In this document: positions 25,033 to 33,789 of the stretch, one piece after another
How the letters are laid out: every line of letters starts with the position of its first letter
Position numbering within the stretch: the stretch's first letter is position 1
Origin: an uncultured Prevotella sp.
GTDB lineage: Bacteria; Bacteroidota; Bacteroidia; Bacteroidales; Bacteroidaceae
Length of the DNA stretch: 35,704 nucleotides
Reading direction: 5' to 3'
Assembly: GCA_900546345.1 (NCBI GenBank)
Contig: URCI01000029.1
Span: 1-35,704, forward strand
Notes under the pieces: model-generated
Database searches by the model: none
What the model saw: only the letters and a program-made list of their open reading frames with translations
What the model was told of the DNA's origin: nothing
Translations under genes and position numbers: made by a program

Positions 25033-26085
25033 ATGAAAGACAACCAAACCATTTTATCTGTTGGTAGCTTATTTAAACTATTACATTCTTTACGGACCAA
25101 CTGGTTAATATTCTCATTGATTGTAATCTTGATAACTGGTTTGACCATTATTTATCTTTTTAGTTTGCCAAGAGATTATACGTCGACAGCAATCTTATTG
25201 CCAGAAAGTAGTGGGAGTGCTCTTCCTGGCAATCTTGGAAGTATATCTAATTTGGTGGGCATAAAAAGCAATAACGAGGAGGATGCTATTAGTCCGGAGC
25301 TATATCCAAAGGTCATTTCTACTTCTGTCTTTAAGGCAGAAATGATGAAACAGAAGATTAGAGTTGGGAATCGGGTTATAACAATCTCTGATTATTTTGC
25401 TAATTTTCAAAAGGGGCCGTGGTGGAGTAAAAAGAAAAAGTATATTCAAGTAGACCTCTCACATTTGAATCCCTCCAAATTTAATAAAGGGGAGGAAAAA
25501 ATAGCTCAGGCTATTAGTGGAAGTATCTCTTGTATAGTAGATCAGAAAACGGACATGATCACTATAAGCTGTGAATGTCAGGATCCGACTGTAGCTCAGC
25601 AGATTGCAAATATAGTTATGCAACGGCTGAAAGCTTATATTGTTGATTATAGGACTTCTAAGGCCCGTAACGATGTTAAGTATTATCAAGGGCTATACAA
25701 TCAAAGCAAAAGTCAGTACGAGAAAGCTCGCAGACTCTATGGAGCCTATTCTGATACCAACGAGGATCTTGTTCTTCAATCTTATCGCTCCAAGACGGAG
25801 GATTTAGAGAATGACATGCAGCTGAAATATAATATCTATACCCAAATGATGACGCAGCTGGAACAAGCAAAGGCAAAGCTGCAAGAGAAGACTCCAGTGT
25901 TTACGACCATTCAGCCCGCGACGATTCCACTCAAACCTTCGGCACCCAAAAGAATGTTTGGCACAGTGATAGCTTTTATTATATCAGTATTCTTTTCCAT
26001 TTGTGTCATTTTGCTAAAAGAGTCTATTGTTGAATATAAAAGGGAGAGTACGAGTAATTCGGCTTCGGCTAATGAAAAACAGTAG
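25033..26085 (+). CDS. Wzz-like chain-length determinant (polysaccharide copolymerase)
   Basis: This 350-aa protein has one membrane segment near residues 23-47 (LIFSLIVILITGLTIIYLFS), a periplasmic coiled-coil region of about 250 residues and a second membrane segment near 312-334. The Pro-rich motif IPLKPSAPKRM just before the second segment is the signature of Wzz/Wzc polysaccharide copolymerases. No Walker motifs or Tyr-rich tail follow, so it is the Wzz-type without a tyrosine kinase. It should set polymer length together with the Wzy polymerase. Its codon use is AT-rich (one 60-base line is 32% GC), in sharp contrast to the Wza-like gene before it. It overlaps the flippase gene by 14 bases. 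Confidence 0.87.
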   Translation: MKDNQTILSVGSLFKLLHSLRTNWLIFSLIVILITGLTIIYLFSLPRDYTSTAILLPESSGSALPGNLGSISNLVGIKSNNEEDAISPELYPKVISTSVFKAEMMKQKIRVGNRVITISDYFANFQKGPWWSKKKKYIQVDLSHLNPSKFNKGEEKIAQAISGSISCIVDQKTDMITISCECQDPTVAQQIANIVMQRLKAYIVDYRTSKARNDVKYYQGLYNQSKSQYEKARRLYGAYSDTNEDLVLQSYRSKTEDLENDMQLKYNIYTQMMTQLEQAKAKLQEKTPVFTTIQPATIPLKPSAPKRMFGTVIAFIISVFFSICVILLKESIVEYKRESTSNSASANEKQ

Positions 26086-27316
26086 ACCCGAACTTACAGA
26101 TACTTTTTTCTTAATCATACTACAAGGGGTAAACTATATTCTTCCTCTTGTTGTAATGCCATATTTATTGTATGTCTTACAGCCTAGGGGATATGGATAT
26201 GTTGGTTTCTCTTATTCTTTCATACAATATTTTACCCTATTTGTAGACTTTGGTTTTAACTTATCCGGAACGAAAAAAATAGCTCAAGCTAAGGATCGTG
26301 AAAGTCGTGACATTATTTTTTCCGATATAGCGACAGCAAAGATTTTGCTGTTGTTGGCTTCGACGGTTCTTATGATAATTCTTCTTTTTACGGTAGAAGA
26401 TTTCAAAGCTTATCGAACTACGATTTGGGCGACGTGGCCGATGATTGTCGGTTCAGCATTAACTTATATGTTTTTATTTCAGGGTACTGGAAAAATTAGA
26501 ATTTTCTCTATTATCAATACGATAGCAAAAATTATCTGTTTGCCATTAATCTTTTTATTGGTCAAGAATGAGGATGACTATGTAGAAGCAGCCTTTCTCC
26601 AGTCCATGGTATTCATTTTTGCAGCGATAATCTCTTTAGCATTCATTTTTAAGAAAGATTTGGCAACACTAAGAAAGCCTTCATGGCTTGGAGTTAGAGA
26701 TGAAATTCGTGATAGTTTTCCGCTCTTCCTTTCCACGGCATCAACAAGTGTCTACACGCAATTGTTTGTCATCATCTTGGGCTTTTATTGCACGACTGCA
26801 ACAATTGGTTACTATACGTCAGCAGATAGAATCGTGAGAGCTCTCGTCTTTTTATTCTACGTCCCCATCAACCAAGTTTTCTTCCCCAAAATCAGCTCTC
26901 TTTCCCTTTCTAATAGACAGCAAGCCGTACAAGTGTTTAATCGACTGCGCAACTGGATATTTACGCTGATGCTTGTTTTGTCAATATGTATCTTTGTAGG
27001 AGCGCCACTATTGCCCCTTGTTTTCGGTGTGAAATACAATGGTGCTATCATATATGTCAGAATATTGAGTATGATTCCTCTATTTATCGGACTTGGAGGC
27101 GTTTATGGCCAAATGGGATTGGTAGCCCTTGGAAATAATCAGACAATAAGAACCTTTCGCAATGTTTATGTTGTCGTGGCTGCCTTCTCTATTGTGATAT
27201 CACTTGTCGTGGCACCATTGTTTAGTTCTGTAGGCATCTGTGCCTTAGCTTCTCTCAGTGAATTATTAGTTGCATTGCTGATGTACTTGGGCTACAAAAA
27301 ATATCAGAAAGCATGA
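26072..27316 (+). CDS. Polysaccharide flippase, Wzx/RfbX family
   Basis: This 414-aa very hydrophobic protein has about twelve predicted membrane segments. The N-terminal pattern (LTDTFFLIILQGVNYILPLV, then PYLLYVLQPRGYGYVGFSYS) is typical of O-antigen and capsule flippases of the MOP exporter superfamily. An upstream frame extends to 26027, but the ATG at 26072 gives the usual start and a 14-base overlap with the Wzz-like gene, suggesting translational coupling. It should move the lipid-linked repeat unit across the inner membrane. Its stop overlaps the start of the polymerase gene. The gene is AT-rich like its neighbours. Confidence 0.88.
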   Translation: MKNSRPELTDTFFLIILQGVNYILPLVVMPYLLYVLQPRGYGYVGFSYSFIQYFTLFVDFGFNLSGTKKIAQAKDRESRDIIFSDIATAKILLLLASTVLMIILLFTVEDFKAYRTTIWATWPMIVGSALTYMFLFQGTGKIRIFSIINTIAKIICLPLIFLLVKNEDDYVEAAFLQSMVFIFAAIISLAFIFKKDLATLRKPSWLGVRDEIRDSFPLFLSTASTSVYTQLFVIILGFYCTTATIGYYTSADRIVRALVFLFYVPINQVFFPKISSLSLSNRQQAVQVFNRLRNWIFTLMLVLSICIFVGAPLLPLVFGVKYNGAIIYVRILSMIPLFIGLGGVYGQMGLVALGNNQTIRTFRNVYVVVAAFSIVISLVVAPLFSSVGICALASLSELLVALLMYLGYKKYQKA

Positions 27317-28509
27317 TGTTAGGTATATTCATATTACTTACACTCATCGTTATACTAGGGTATTATTATTCCAAAGATATATTTGCACCTTTTGTTATAT
27401 CACCATTATCCTGGTGGTTCATCATTTTTCTTTATCTTCTTACTGAACAGTATACCTTTAAAATAAGCCATATTTTTCCATCATGCTTTGTCATTTGGAT
27501 ATTAGGCTTCTCTTTATCCTCTTTTATCGTTTCTTGTACAACACATACTGCTTCACAAAGTGCTCAGGCTTTTGAGCCTAATAAGAAAGCGATATATGCC
27601 TATGCCCTAGTTGTGAGTATTGCTATTCCTTTGATGAGTATAGCACTGATATACAAAGCTTATACCACCGAACCAGAAACTATGTTTCGTTATCTACGAA
27701 TCATGAACACTGGGTTAGACCCAAACATTCAACCTCCAGTTTTCATGAAGATAGTATCTTACTTTATTCCTCTATGCTTTGTAAGTTTATTTTTAAGTCA
27801 GATATATATTAAAAACAAATATCTTACATTTTGGCTTCTACTTGTTAATTTACTGACTGCGGTAGTGTCAGTATCTAAACTTAATTTTCTCAGCATATTC
27901 TTTACGCTTTTATATGTACTGTATGCACAGCGCAAAATTCAAATTAGGCATTTTATCATAGGTGGAGCCGTATTCGTTGTCTTTTGTATAGGTTTACAAA
28001 TCATCCGCTCGGGAGCTAAGGATACTAGTAATTTCGATGTTTCTGATTTCCTTGTTATGTATTTACTTTCTAGCATGGGGGCTTTTGATTATAATGTGGT
28101 AGCATGTTCATCGACTCATTTCGGAGAGAACACTTTGCGCTTTTTGTATGCAATAGCATATGCATTAGGTGGAGATATTGAACCAGTCCAGAATATTTTA
28201 CCCTTTGTCGGAATTCCTTCTTTTACTAATACTTATACCTGCTTATATCCATTCTACACGGATTTTGGACAATTAGGGATATTGATTTTCTCTGTTGTCT
28301 ATGGTGTTTTCTTTGGATTTTTGTATAAAAAGAGTAAAACAAATGGTGAATTAGCAATCGCTGCTTACATTATTTTTATAAATGCAATATTAGTTAATTT
28401 TATAGGCGAGTTTATTTTTACTAATTTCTCACTTCAACTTCAATATATATTCTGGACTTGTTTGCCTTTCGTATTAAACAAGAAAATTTCTTATGCAAAA
28501 CAGAATTGA
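27313..28509 (+). CDS. Oligosaccharide repeat-unit polymerase, Wzy-like
   Basis: This 398-aa protein has about eleven predicted membrane segments and a large periplasmic loop in the second half, as expected for Wzy. No catalytic motif is conserved enough in this family to see by eye, so the call rests on topology and position: after a flippase, before glycosyltransferases. It overlaps the flippase stop by 4 bases (start at 27313, with an alternative ATG at 27316) and the next gene by 17 bases. It should link repeat units at the periplasmic side. Wzy proteins are the most variable part of such clusters, so a database match may be weak. Confidence 0.8.
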   Translation: MMLGIFILLTLIVILGYYYSKDIFAPFVISPLSWWFIIFLYLLTEQYTFKISHIFPSCFVIWILGFSLSSFIVSCTTHTASQSAQAFEPNKKAIYAYALVVSIAIPLMSIALIYKAYTTEPETMFRYLRIMNTGLDPNIQPPVFMKIVSYFIPLCFVSLFLSQIYIKNKYLTFWLLLVNLLTAVVSVSKLNFLSIFFTLLYVLYAQRKIQIRHFIIGGAVFVVFCIGLQIIRSGAKDTSNFDVSDFLVMYLLSSMGAFDYNVVACSSTHFGENTLRFLYAIAYALGGDIEPVQNILPFVGIPSFTNTYTCLYPFYTDFGQLGILIFSVVYGVFFGFLYKKSKTNGELAIAAYIIFINAILVNFIGEFIFTNFSLQLQYIFWTCLPFVLNKKISYAKQN

Positions 28510-29407
28510 CATTGTTATGGCAACCTATAATGGTGCGGCGTATATCTCTCAGCAAATTCGATCTTTGCAAAATCAAACAATAAAAGACTGGCTTTTGCTT
28601 ATCCACGACGATGGATCTACAGACGATACAGTTTCTATCATTAAGGCCCTTGCACGGGAAGATAATAGAATTCGGTTGATAGAGGATGGCAAATGTCTCC
28701 ATAATTCCGGACTCAATTTTATGCACACGCTTAGTTATTCTACTGCTCCTTACAGTATCTTTTGTGATCAAGATGATATTTGGTTAGAGCATAAACTTGA
28801 GGTATTGCTTAATGCATTTAAGAATGTGAATGACAAAGTGCCTACTGCTGTTGCCTGTAATTCGTATATGTATTTTGAAGATCAGGAATTAATTGAGGGA
28901 AAGGTGACTCTCAGTTTTCCGTCAAGTTTGAAAGAGGCCTTATTTATGAATGGTGGAATTCAGGGCTGTGCTATTATGTTCAATAAAACATTGCGAGATA
29001 TTTGTCTCAATATGCCTAACTATATTGCTATGCATGATCACTTATTGACATTGGCAGCTCTCACTTTTGGAGATTTTAGAAGAATAGACCAAAGATTAAT
29101 GTTATATCGTCGACATAAAAATACAGTTACTGATCTTATAGACGGCTCCAAAAGGCAGAAGGCTAAAAAATTTTGGATGAAAGGAAAGACTGTGTTGGAT
29201 TCTTCTCATCTGAAAGCTATTATAAGTTTTTATCGAAAATATAATGATATTATTCCCCAAAGCAGAAAATCTATCTTTGAAGACCTTTTAAAGATGAGAA
29301 AATATAATAGGGTACAATGTGTTGTACACGTACTTATTAAAAACTATAAGGTAATAGGGAGTAGATGGATTTTAGCAATTAAAATCTTGACAAGACCATT
29401 CGAGTAA
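28493..29407 (+). CDS. Glycosyltransferase family 2 (GT-A)
   Basis: This 304-aa cytoplasmic enzyme starts with IDIVMATYNGAAYISQQIRS and continues with LLIHDDGSTDDTV, the nucleotide-sugar binding part of GT2 enzymes. The metal-binding acidic motif is CDQDDIWL near residue 91. The DQDD form is often seen in rhamnosyltransferase-like GT2 proteins of O-antigen clusters, but the sugar cannot be told from sequence. The end is basic and lacks membrane segments. It overlaps the Wzy gene by 17 bases and is followed with no gap by the next glycosyltransferase, so it is part of the same transcript. Confidence 0.88.
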   Translation: MQNRIDIVMATYNGAAYISQQIRSLQNQTIKDWLLLIHDDGSTDDTVSIIKALAREDNRIRLIEDGKCLHNSGLNFMHTLSYSTAPYSIFCDQDDIWLEHKLEVLLNAFKNVNDKVPTAVACNSYMYFEDQELIEGKVTLSFPSSLKEALFMNGGIQGCAIMFNKTLRDICLNMPNYIAMHDHLLTLAALTFGDFRRIDQRLMLYRRHKNTVTDLIDGSKRQKAKKFWMKGKTVLDSSHLKAIISFYRKYNDIIPQSRKSIFEDLLKMRKYNRVQCVVHVLIKNYKVIGSRWILAIKILTRPFE

Positions 29408-30496
29408 ATGAAAATTCTCCACGTTATTAACAGCCTTTTGATAGGTGGCGCAGAAAAACTTCTTGTTGATGAGTTGCCTATTATGGCACGACAAGAACAC
29501 ATAGAACTGCTTGTACTCAATGGCAAAAACTCTCCATTTATGGAGAAGATAAAAAAGCAAGGCATTTTAATAAATGAAATAAATACTTGGGGTGGCATTT
29601 ATAATCCTGTTAATATCTTCTATCTTAGAAAATATATCAAGCAGTTTGATATCATTCATGTTCATCTGTTTCCATCACAATATTGGGTTTCAATTGCTAA
29701 ATTTCTTTTTGGAGGAAGGGCTCAAATAGTGACTACTGAACATAGTACATCTAACAAACGCTTCAACCATAGGTGGACTATGATGATTGACAGATGCATT
29801 TACAAACAGTATCAATATATCTTCTGTATTTCTGAAGGCGTAAGAAGGGCGATGGAAGCGCATCTCAATGGAAAACAAAATAAAGCTCTTGTGGTTGTCC
29901 CTAACGGAATAGATACAAAACGGTTTGTGTCAGCCGAACCTATATCAAGAAAAGAACTTAACTTGACAGACAAAGATGTTTTTATTCTTCAGGTTGCACG
30001 TTTCGGTGAGCAGAAAGACCAAGATTGTTTAATAAGAGCCTTACTTTATTTACCAGATAATTACGTTGCTGTTTTTGCTGGAGATGGTGACAGACTTAAA
30101 GTCTGCCAACAACTGGCCAGTCAACTAAACGTAATCAACAGATGTCGGTTCCTTGGCAACCGTACAGACATTCCTAACCTATGGTCTAGTGCCGATATCG
30201 GCGTCATGTCATCGCATTGGGAGGGGTTCGGACTTTCTGCCGTCGAATGCATGGCGTCTGGCAAGCCGATTTTAGTATCCAATGTTGAGGGGCTGAGTGA
30301 GGTCGTTGGCAATGAAGAGCTTTGCTTTCCAGTAGGGGATGCTAAGTCGCTTGCCCAAAAAGTACGGCAACTCATGGCAAATCCGGATAAGTATAAGTCT
30401 CTATCCGAATATTGCTATCTACAAGCTCAAAAGTTCGACATCAGTAAGACGGTAAATCATTATTTATCTTACTATCATTTACTTATGAAGAAGTGA
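29408..30496 (+). CDS. Glycosyltransferase family 4 (GT-B)
   Basis: This 362-aa GT-B enzyme has an N-terminal Rossmann half (MKILHVINSLLIGGAEKLLV, then IIHVHLFPSQYW) and a C-terminal donor-binding half. The donor half has ILQVARFGEQKDQDCLIRAL and the E-x7-E motif EGFGLSAVECMASGKPIL of retaining GT4 enzymes. It starts one base after the GT2 stop and is the last plus-strand gene before a reversed gene. Its stop at 30496 directly touches the stop of the convergent gene. The transferred sugar is unknown. Confidence 0.9.
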   Translation: MKILHVINSLLIGGAEKLLVDELPIMARQEHIELLVLNGKNSPFMEKIKKQGILINEINTWGGIYNPVNIFYLRKYIKQFDIIHVHLFPSQYWVSIAKFLFGGRAQIVTTEHSTSNKRFNHRWTMMIDRCIYKQYQYIFCISEGVRRAMEAHLNGKQNKALVVVPNGIDTKRFVSAEPISRKELNLTDKDVFILQVARFGEQKDQDCLIRALLYLPDNYVAVFAGDGDRLKVCQQLASQLNVINRCRFLGNRTDIPNLWSSADIGVMSSHWEGFGLSAVECMASGKPILVSNVEGLSEVVGNEELCFPVGDAKSLAQKVRQLMANPDKYKSLSEYCYLQAQKFDISKTVNHYLSYYHLLMKK

Positions 30497-31618
30497 CTAA
30501 TCATTGATAATTTTGTCGTAAATCTCAAGGACCTTTTTCACATCAAATACTTGTTCCGCTTTTTGTCTGCTTGCCAAGGAATAAGCATTTTTTTCTTCAG
30601 AAGACAAATTCAGATACCTTTCCATAGCTTCTGCAAGTGCTGGCGCGTTTTTAGGAGGTACTAAGAATCCATTTTTTCCGTTGTCAACCAACTCCTTACA
30701 TCCGAATATGTCGGAGGTAATTATAGGTTTACCGACAGCACATGCTTCCATCAGAGAGCGGCTCATTCCCTCACTGTAGGATGGTAATACTACAACAACT
30801 CCGCGTCTCTTAAAGACTTCGAACATGTTACTTGTGAATCCGTCGTATTTTATTATTCCATCTGCCACATTCTTCCTTATTTCCTCTAATGGAATACTGT
30901 TGGGGTAAGCTGCGTCAAAAGCACCTAACACCTCAAACGAGACATTTGGATGCCTGTGTTTTATGAGAGCGGCTGCTTCCACAAATTCTCGGTAGCCTTT
31001 GTCTTTTAAGATTCTTCCTATAAACAAGAATGTTGTCTGTTCAGAAAAGTTGTCGAAATAAGGAAACTTTTCTAAATTCACGCCTTCACCACCTTTTAGC
31101 CATACAATTTTAGATGAATCGATAAAATGATGCTCTTTAAGGTATTGTACATTTCCTTCATTCAACACCAGCAAGTGCCGGACGTTGCGCAAGGCAAGGC
31201 TATAGTATTCCCTTACCAAGTGTGCTATCAGACTGTTTTGGATGAACACATATCCCATTCCAGCCATCATTGCGTTTACTTTAACATGGAGCAATTTGCC
31301 GGCAAAGGCACCATATATGTTTGGCTTGATGGTATAGGTGAAGACATATCTTGGACGAATGCTTCTGAATATCCGGAGTAACTGGGCGAAATACTTTATA
31401 TCTCCAAATGGATTTGTAGAATTCTTTGCCATTTTCACCGGGATATAATGGTAGCAATCAGGAATTCGAGCTTTCATTTGCTCGTCCCCGTCATTGGGAG
31501 CACAGATATAAATGTCATAGCCCATATCCTTCATATGATTAAGAACTTCACCACGGAAGTTGAGTAGGCCCCACAATGTGTTGTCGCAGAAAAGCATTCG
31601 GACATTCTTATTAGCCAT
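30497..31618 (-). CDS. Glycosyltransferase family 4, on the opposite strand
   Basis: This protein is 373 aa from the ATG at 31618. The frame stays open for 51 more codons, but that extension lacks family similarity, and starting at MANKNVRMLFCDNTLWGLL fits the family. The N-terminal half has NFRGEVLNHMKDMGYDIYIC and the C-terminal half FLFIGRILKDKGYREFVEAA. The E-x7-E motif is EGMSRSLMEACAVGKPII. It resembles the GT4 enzymes that add an early sugar after a PglC-type start enzyme (PglA-like), which would fit the sugar transferase at 32871. It is the only reversed gene of the cluster, divergent from the WecA-like gene. Composition is AT-rich (one 60-base line is 35% GC). Confidence 0.88.
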   Translation of the reverse strand: MANKNVRMLFCDNTLWGLLNFRGEVLNHMKDMGYDIYICAPNDGDEQMKARIPDCYHYIPVKMAKNSTNPFGDIKYFAQLLRIFRSIRPRYVFTYTIKPNIYGAFAGKLLHVKVNAMMAGMGYVFIQNSLIAHLVREYYSLALRNVRHLLVLNEGNVQYLKEHHFIDSSKIVWLKGGEGVNLEKFPYFDNFSEQTTFLFIGRILKDKGYREFVEAAALIKHRHPNVSFEVLGAFDAAYPNSIPLEEIRKNVADGIIKYDGFTSNMFEVFKRRGVVVVLPSYSEGMSRSLMEACAVGKPIITSDIFGCKELVDNGKNGFLVPPKNAPALAEAMERYLNLSSEEKNAYSLASRQKAEQVFDVKKVLEIYDKIIND

Positions 31619-31762
31619 CGTTATTTTAATATTAGCCGTAATGTTTTTATGTATAACGAATCGTGTGTTGTAATGTTGCATCATTATCATTTTTTTTTGA
31701 GTTTTTGCCAGCCCCCATACAACATTATCTAAAGGACAGCGTTTAGATACAAAATAATATTT

Positions 31763-32869
31763 ATGCAACATCTACTTATATATCTAGGAGCATTGCTGTT
31801 GAGCATGATGAGCGGATTTATCTATATTCCACTTATTACGCGATATTGCCAAAAGAGGGAATTCTTTGATATCCCTGATGCTAGGAAGGTGCATAAGACC
31901 CCCATCCCGAGATTGGGTGGTATGGCTTTCGTGCCAAGCATGTTGCTGGCTTGCGTGTTGGTTCTGTTCGCAATGAACTACCAGTCGGATACAGGACTTA
32001 ACTTCAGCCTATCGTCACTTTATTTCTGCATTAGCCTCCTTATCATCTATTTCACGGGCATCATTGATGATTTTGTAGGGGTAAAGGCATCTCCGAAGTT
32101 CCTTGTTCAGATTGCCGCAACCATCATCTTGCCAATTTCCGGGCTGTATATCAACAATCTGTATGGTCTGTTTGGCATCTACACGATTCCCTTTTGGGTA
32201 GGGGCTCCACTTACAGTCCTTGTGATGGTCTTCACTTGCAATGCCATCAACCTCATTGATGGCATTGATGGACTGTCGGCATCATTAACGGTGATTGCGC
32301 TGGTGGGCTTCATTATCGTCTTCGATGCTGAGGGGTTGATATTCTATGGGATTCTCATCGCCTCGCTCATGGGCGTACTCATACCTTTCCTGCATTATAA
32401 CATGTTTGGTAGTATTGAGAAGAAGCAGAAGATATTCATGGGAGACTCAGGCAGTCTGAGCCTTGGTTTTGTCCTTGGCTTTCTTGCCGTGAAACTTTGC
32501 ATGGATACACCCAAAACTCCTTATAATCCTATCCATGTCATGTGGTCATGGACACTTCTTGCAGTACCTTGCTTCGATGTCGTCCGTGTGTTCTTCTATA
32601 GGATTTGCCATCATCGGTCGCCATTTCACCCAGACAAGAACCATATCCATCACAAACTGTTGGCATGTGGGTTGAATCAGCATAAGGCTCTTGTCGCAAT
32701 CCTACTGCTCCAACTCTTCATCATAGGCATCAATGTGCTATTATTATATGGCCTAACCTCCTTGACCGTCATATTATGTATTGACATTGCTATCTATCTC
32801 GCATTTGTAATCATGACGGACAAGATAGCAGCGAGAAAGGAAGTGTTTATCAGCAAATTGGAGAGATAG
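31763..32869 (+). CDS. WecA/TagO-like polyprenyl-phosphate glycosyl-1-phosphate transferase
   Basis: This 368-aa polytopic protein (about ten membrane segments) is of the MraY/WecA superfamily. Diagnostic motifs are HKTPIPRLGGMAF, the aspartates of TGIIDDFVGVKASPK, NAINLIDGIDGLSA, FMGDSGSLSLGF and the cytoplasmic HPDKNHIHHKLL. Such enzymes transfer a HexNAc-1-phosphate from a UDP-sugar to undecaprenyl phosphate, starting repeat-unit synthesis. The HIHH loop is typical of WecA/TagO rather than MraY. It ends 1 base before the next gene, another initiating-type transferase. GC content is intermediate (about 48% in one sampled line), higher than in the genes before it. Confidence 0.92.
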   Translation: MQHLLIYLGALLLSMMSGFIYIPLITRYCQKREFFDIPDARKVHKTPIPRLGGMAFVPSMLLACVLVLFAMNYQSDTGLNFSLSSLYFCISLLIIYFTGIIDDFVGVKASPKFLVQIAATIILPISGLYINNLYGLFGIYTIPFWVGAPLTVLVMVFTCNAINLIDGIDGLSASLTVIALVGFIIVFDAEGLIFYGILIASLMGVLIPFLHYNMFGSIEKKQKIFMGDSGSLSLGFVLGFLAVKLCMDTPKTPYNPIHVMWSWTLLAVPCFDVVRVFFYRICHHRSPFHPDKNHIHHKLLACGLNQHKALVAILLLQLFIIGINVLLLYGLTSLTVILCIDIAIYLAFVIMTDKIAARKEVFISKLER

Positions 32870-32870
32870 C

Positions 32871-33446
32871 ATGAAAAGATTTATAGACATCATTCTCTCA
32901 GCTATCTCTCTTCTTGTGTTTAGCCCCCTCATGCTGGTCTGTGCTCTTGCTATCCGCTTGGAGGACGGTCTACCTGTCATCTATAGCCAGGAACGTATAG
33001 GATTACATGGGAAGCCGTTTATGATATATAAATTCCGAACGATGCGTTTTGACGCGGAGGAAGATGGAGTTCCTAAACTGTTGGAGAAGCAGGACGACCC
33101 GAGACTTACCAAAGTAGGTAGTATGTTGCGTCGCCACCATCTCGACGAACTGCCTCAACTATATAATGTCCTTAAGGGCGACATGGCTTTTATCGGCCCA
33201 AGACCGGAACGGAAATACTATATCGATCAGATTATTCAGCACGACCCACGATACGTCTATCTCTATCAGATAAGGCCAGGGGTAACCTCCTATGCCACGC
33301 TCTACAATGGCTACACCGATACAATGGAGAAGATGCTTAGGAGGCTTGACCTGGACCTCTACTATCTGGAACATCGCTCGTGGTGGTTCGACGCAAAGAT
33401 ACTCGTAAAGACTTTCATCAACATCGCCTTCGGCAAAGTGTTTTAA
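32871..33446 (+). CDS. Sugar transferase of the PglC/WcaJ C-terminal (monotopic) type
   Basis: This 191-aa Bac_transf-family protein has one N-terminal re-entrant membrane segment (IDIILSAISLLVFSPLMLVC). Family motifs follow: QERIGLHGKPFMIYKFRTMR, LRRHHLDELPQLYNVLKGDM, IGPRPERKYY and RPGVTSYATLY. The Asp-Glu of HLDELPQ is the catalytic dyad of monotopic phosphoglycosyltransferases. The short form without the WcaJ N-terminal membrane domain matches PglC. It starts lipid-linked oligosaccharide synthesis by transfer of a sugar phosphate to polyprenyl phosphate. It is separated from the WecA-like gene by one base, so two unrelated starter enzymes are probably cotranscribed. Confidence 0.9.
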   Translation: MKRFIDIILSAISLLVFSPLMLVCALAIRLEDGLPVIYSQERIGLHGKPFMIYKFRTMRFDAEEDGVPKLLEKQDDPRLTKVGSMLRRHHLDELPQLYNVLKGDMAFIGPRPERKYYIDQIIQHDPRYVYLYQIRPGVTSYATLYNGYTDTMEKMLRRLDLDLYYLEHRSWWFDAKILVKTFINIAFGKVF

Positions 33447-33478
33447 GGACAGAATGGACAGATAGACTAAGACAGGAA

Positions 33479-33626
33479 GACACAAAGAACAGATTATACC
33501 TTGATCTTTTGATCGACAGAAAGACACAAAGAACAGATTATACCTTGATCTTTTGATCGACAGAAAGACACAAAGGACAGATTATCCTTGATCTTTTGAT
33601 CGACAGAAAGACACAAAGAACAAATT
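33479..33626. repeat. 44-bp tandem repeat, about 3.4 copies
   Basis: Units start GACACAAAGAACAG and contain the small palindrome GATC-TTTT-GATC. They lie at 33479-33522, 33523-33566 and 33567-33609 (one base shorter), followed by a partial copy. Units 1 and 2 are identical. The array follows the sugar transferase gene within a 343-base gap that also holds the rpmE2 promoter. A degenerate GGACAGA-rich start lies at 33447-33478. Confidence 0.93.
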
Positions 33627-33678
33627 TCTCAAAACCACATGATTTTCCTGGTGAGAGGACAACAAAACCAAGAAGAAA

Positions 33679-33710
33679 TTTGGTGGAAACAAGGAAAAGT
33701 AGTAACTTTG
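33679..33710 (+). promoter_or_regulatory. Promoter of rpmE2
   Basis: TTTG at 33679-33682, exactly 20 bases, then TAACTTTG at 33703-33710. This is a near-perfect Bacteroidetes -33/-7 pair. The leader to the ATG at 33790 is about 72 bases, long for a small gene and possibly regulatory. Confidence 0.78.
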
Positions 33711-33789
33711 CAGGCAATTACGCTCCAAGGGTCGAGAAAGACTCGCAACGTGATAATAGAATTCTATAACAAAACGAATAATTAAAGAA

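Noticed and set aside
31619..31771. 51-residue N-terminal extension of the reversed GT4
   Set aside because: The family start is at MANKNVRML (31618), and the extension overlaps the start of the divergent WecA-like gene.
33479..33626. Possible CRISPR array
   Set aside because: The units are contiguous and identical across the whole 44 bases. There are no unique spacers and no cas genes.
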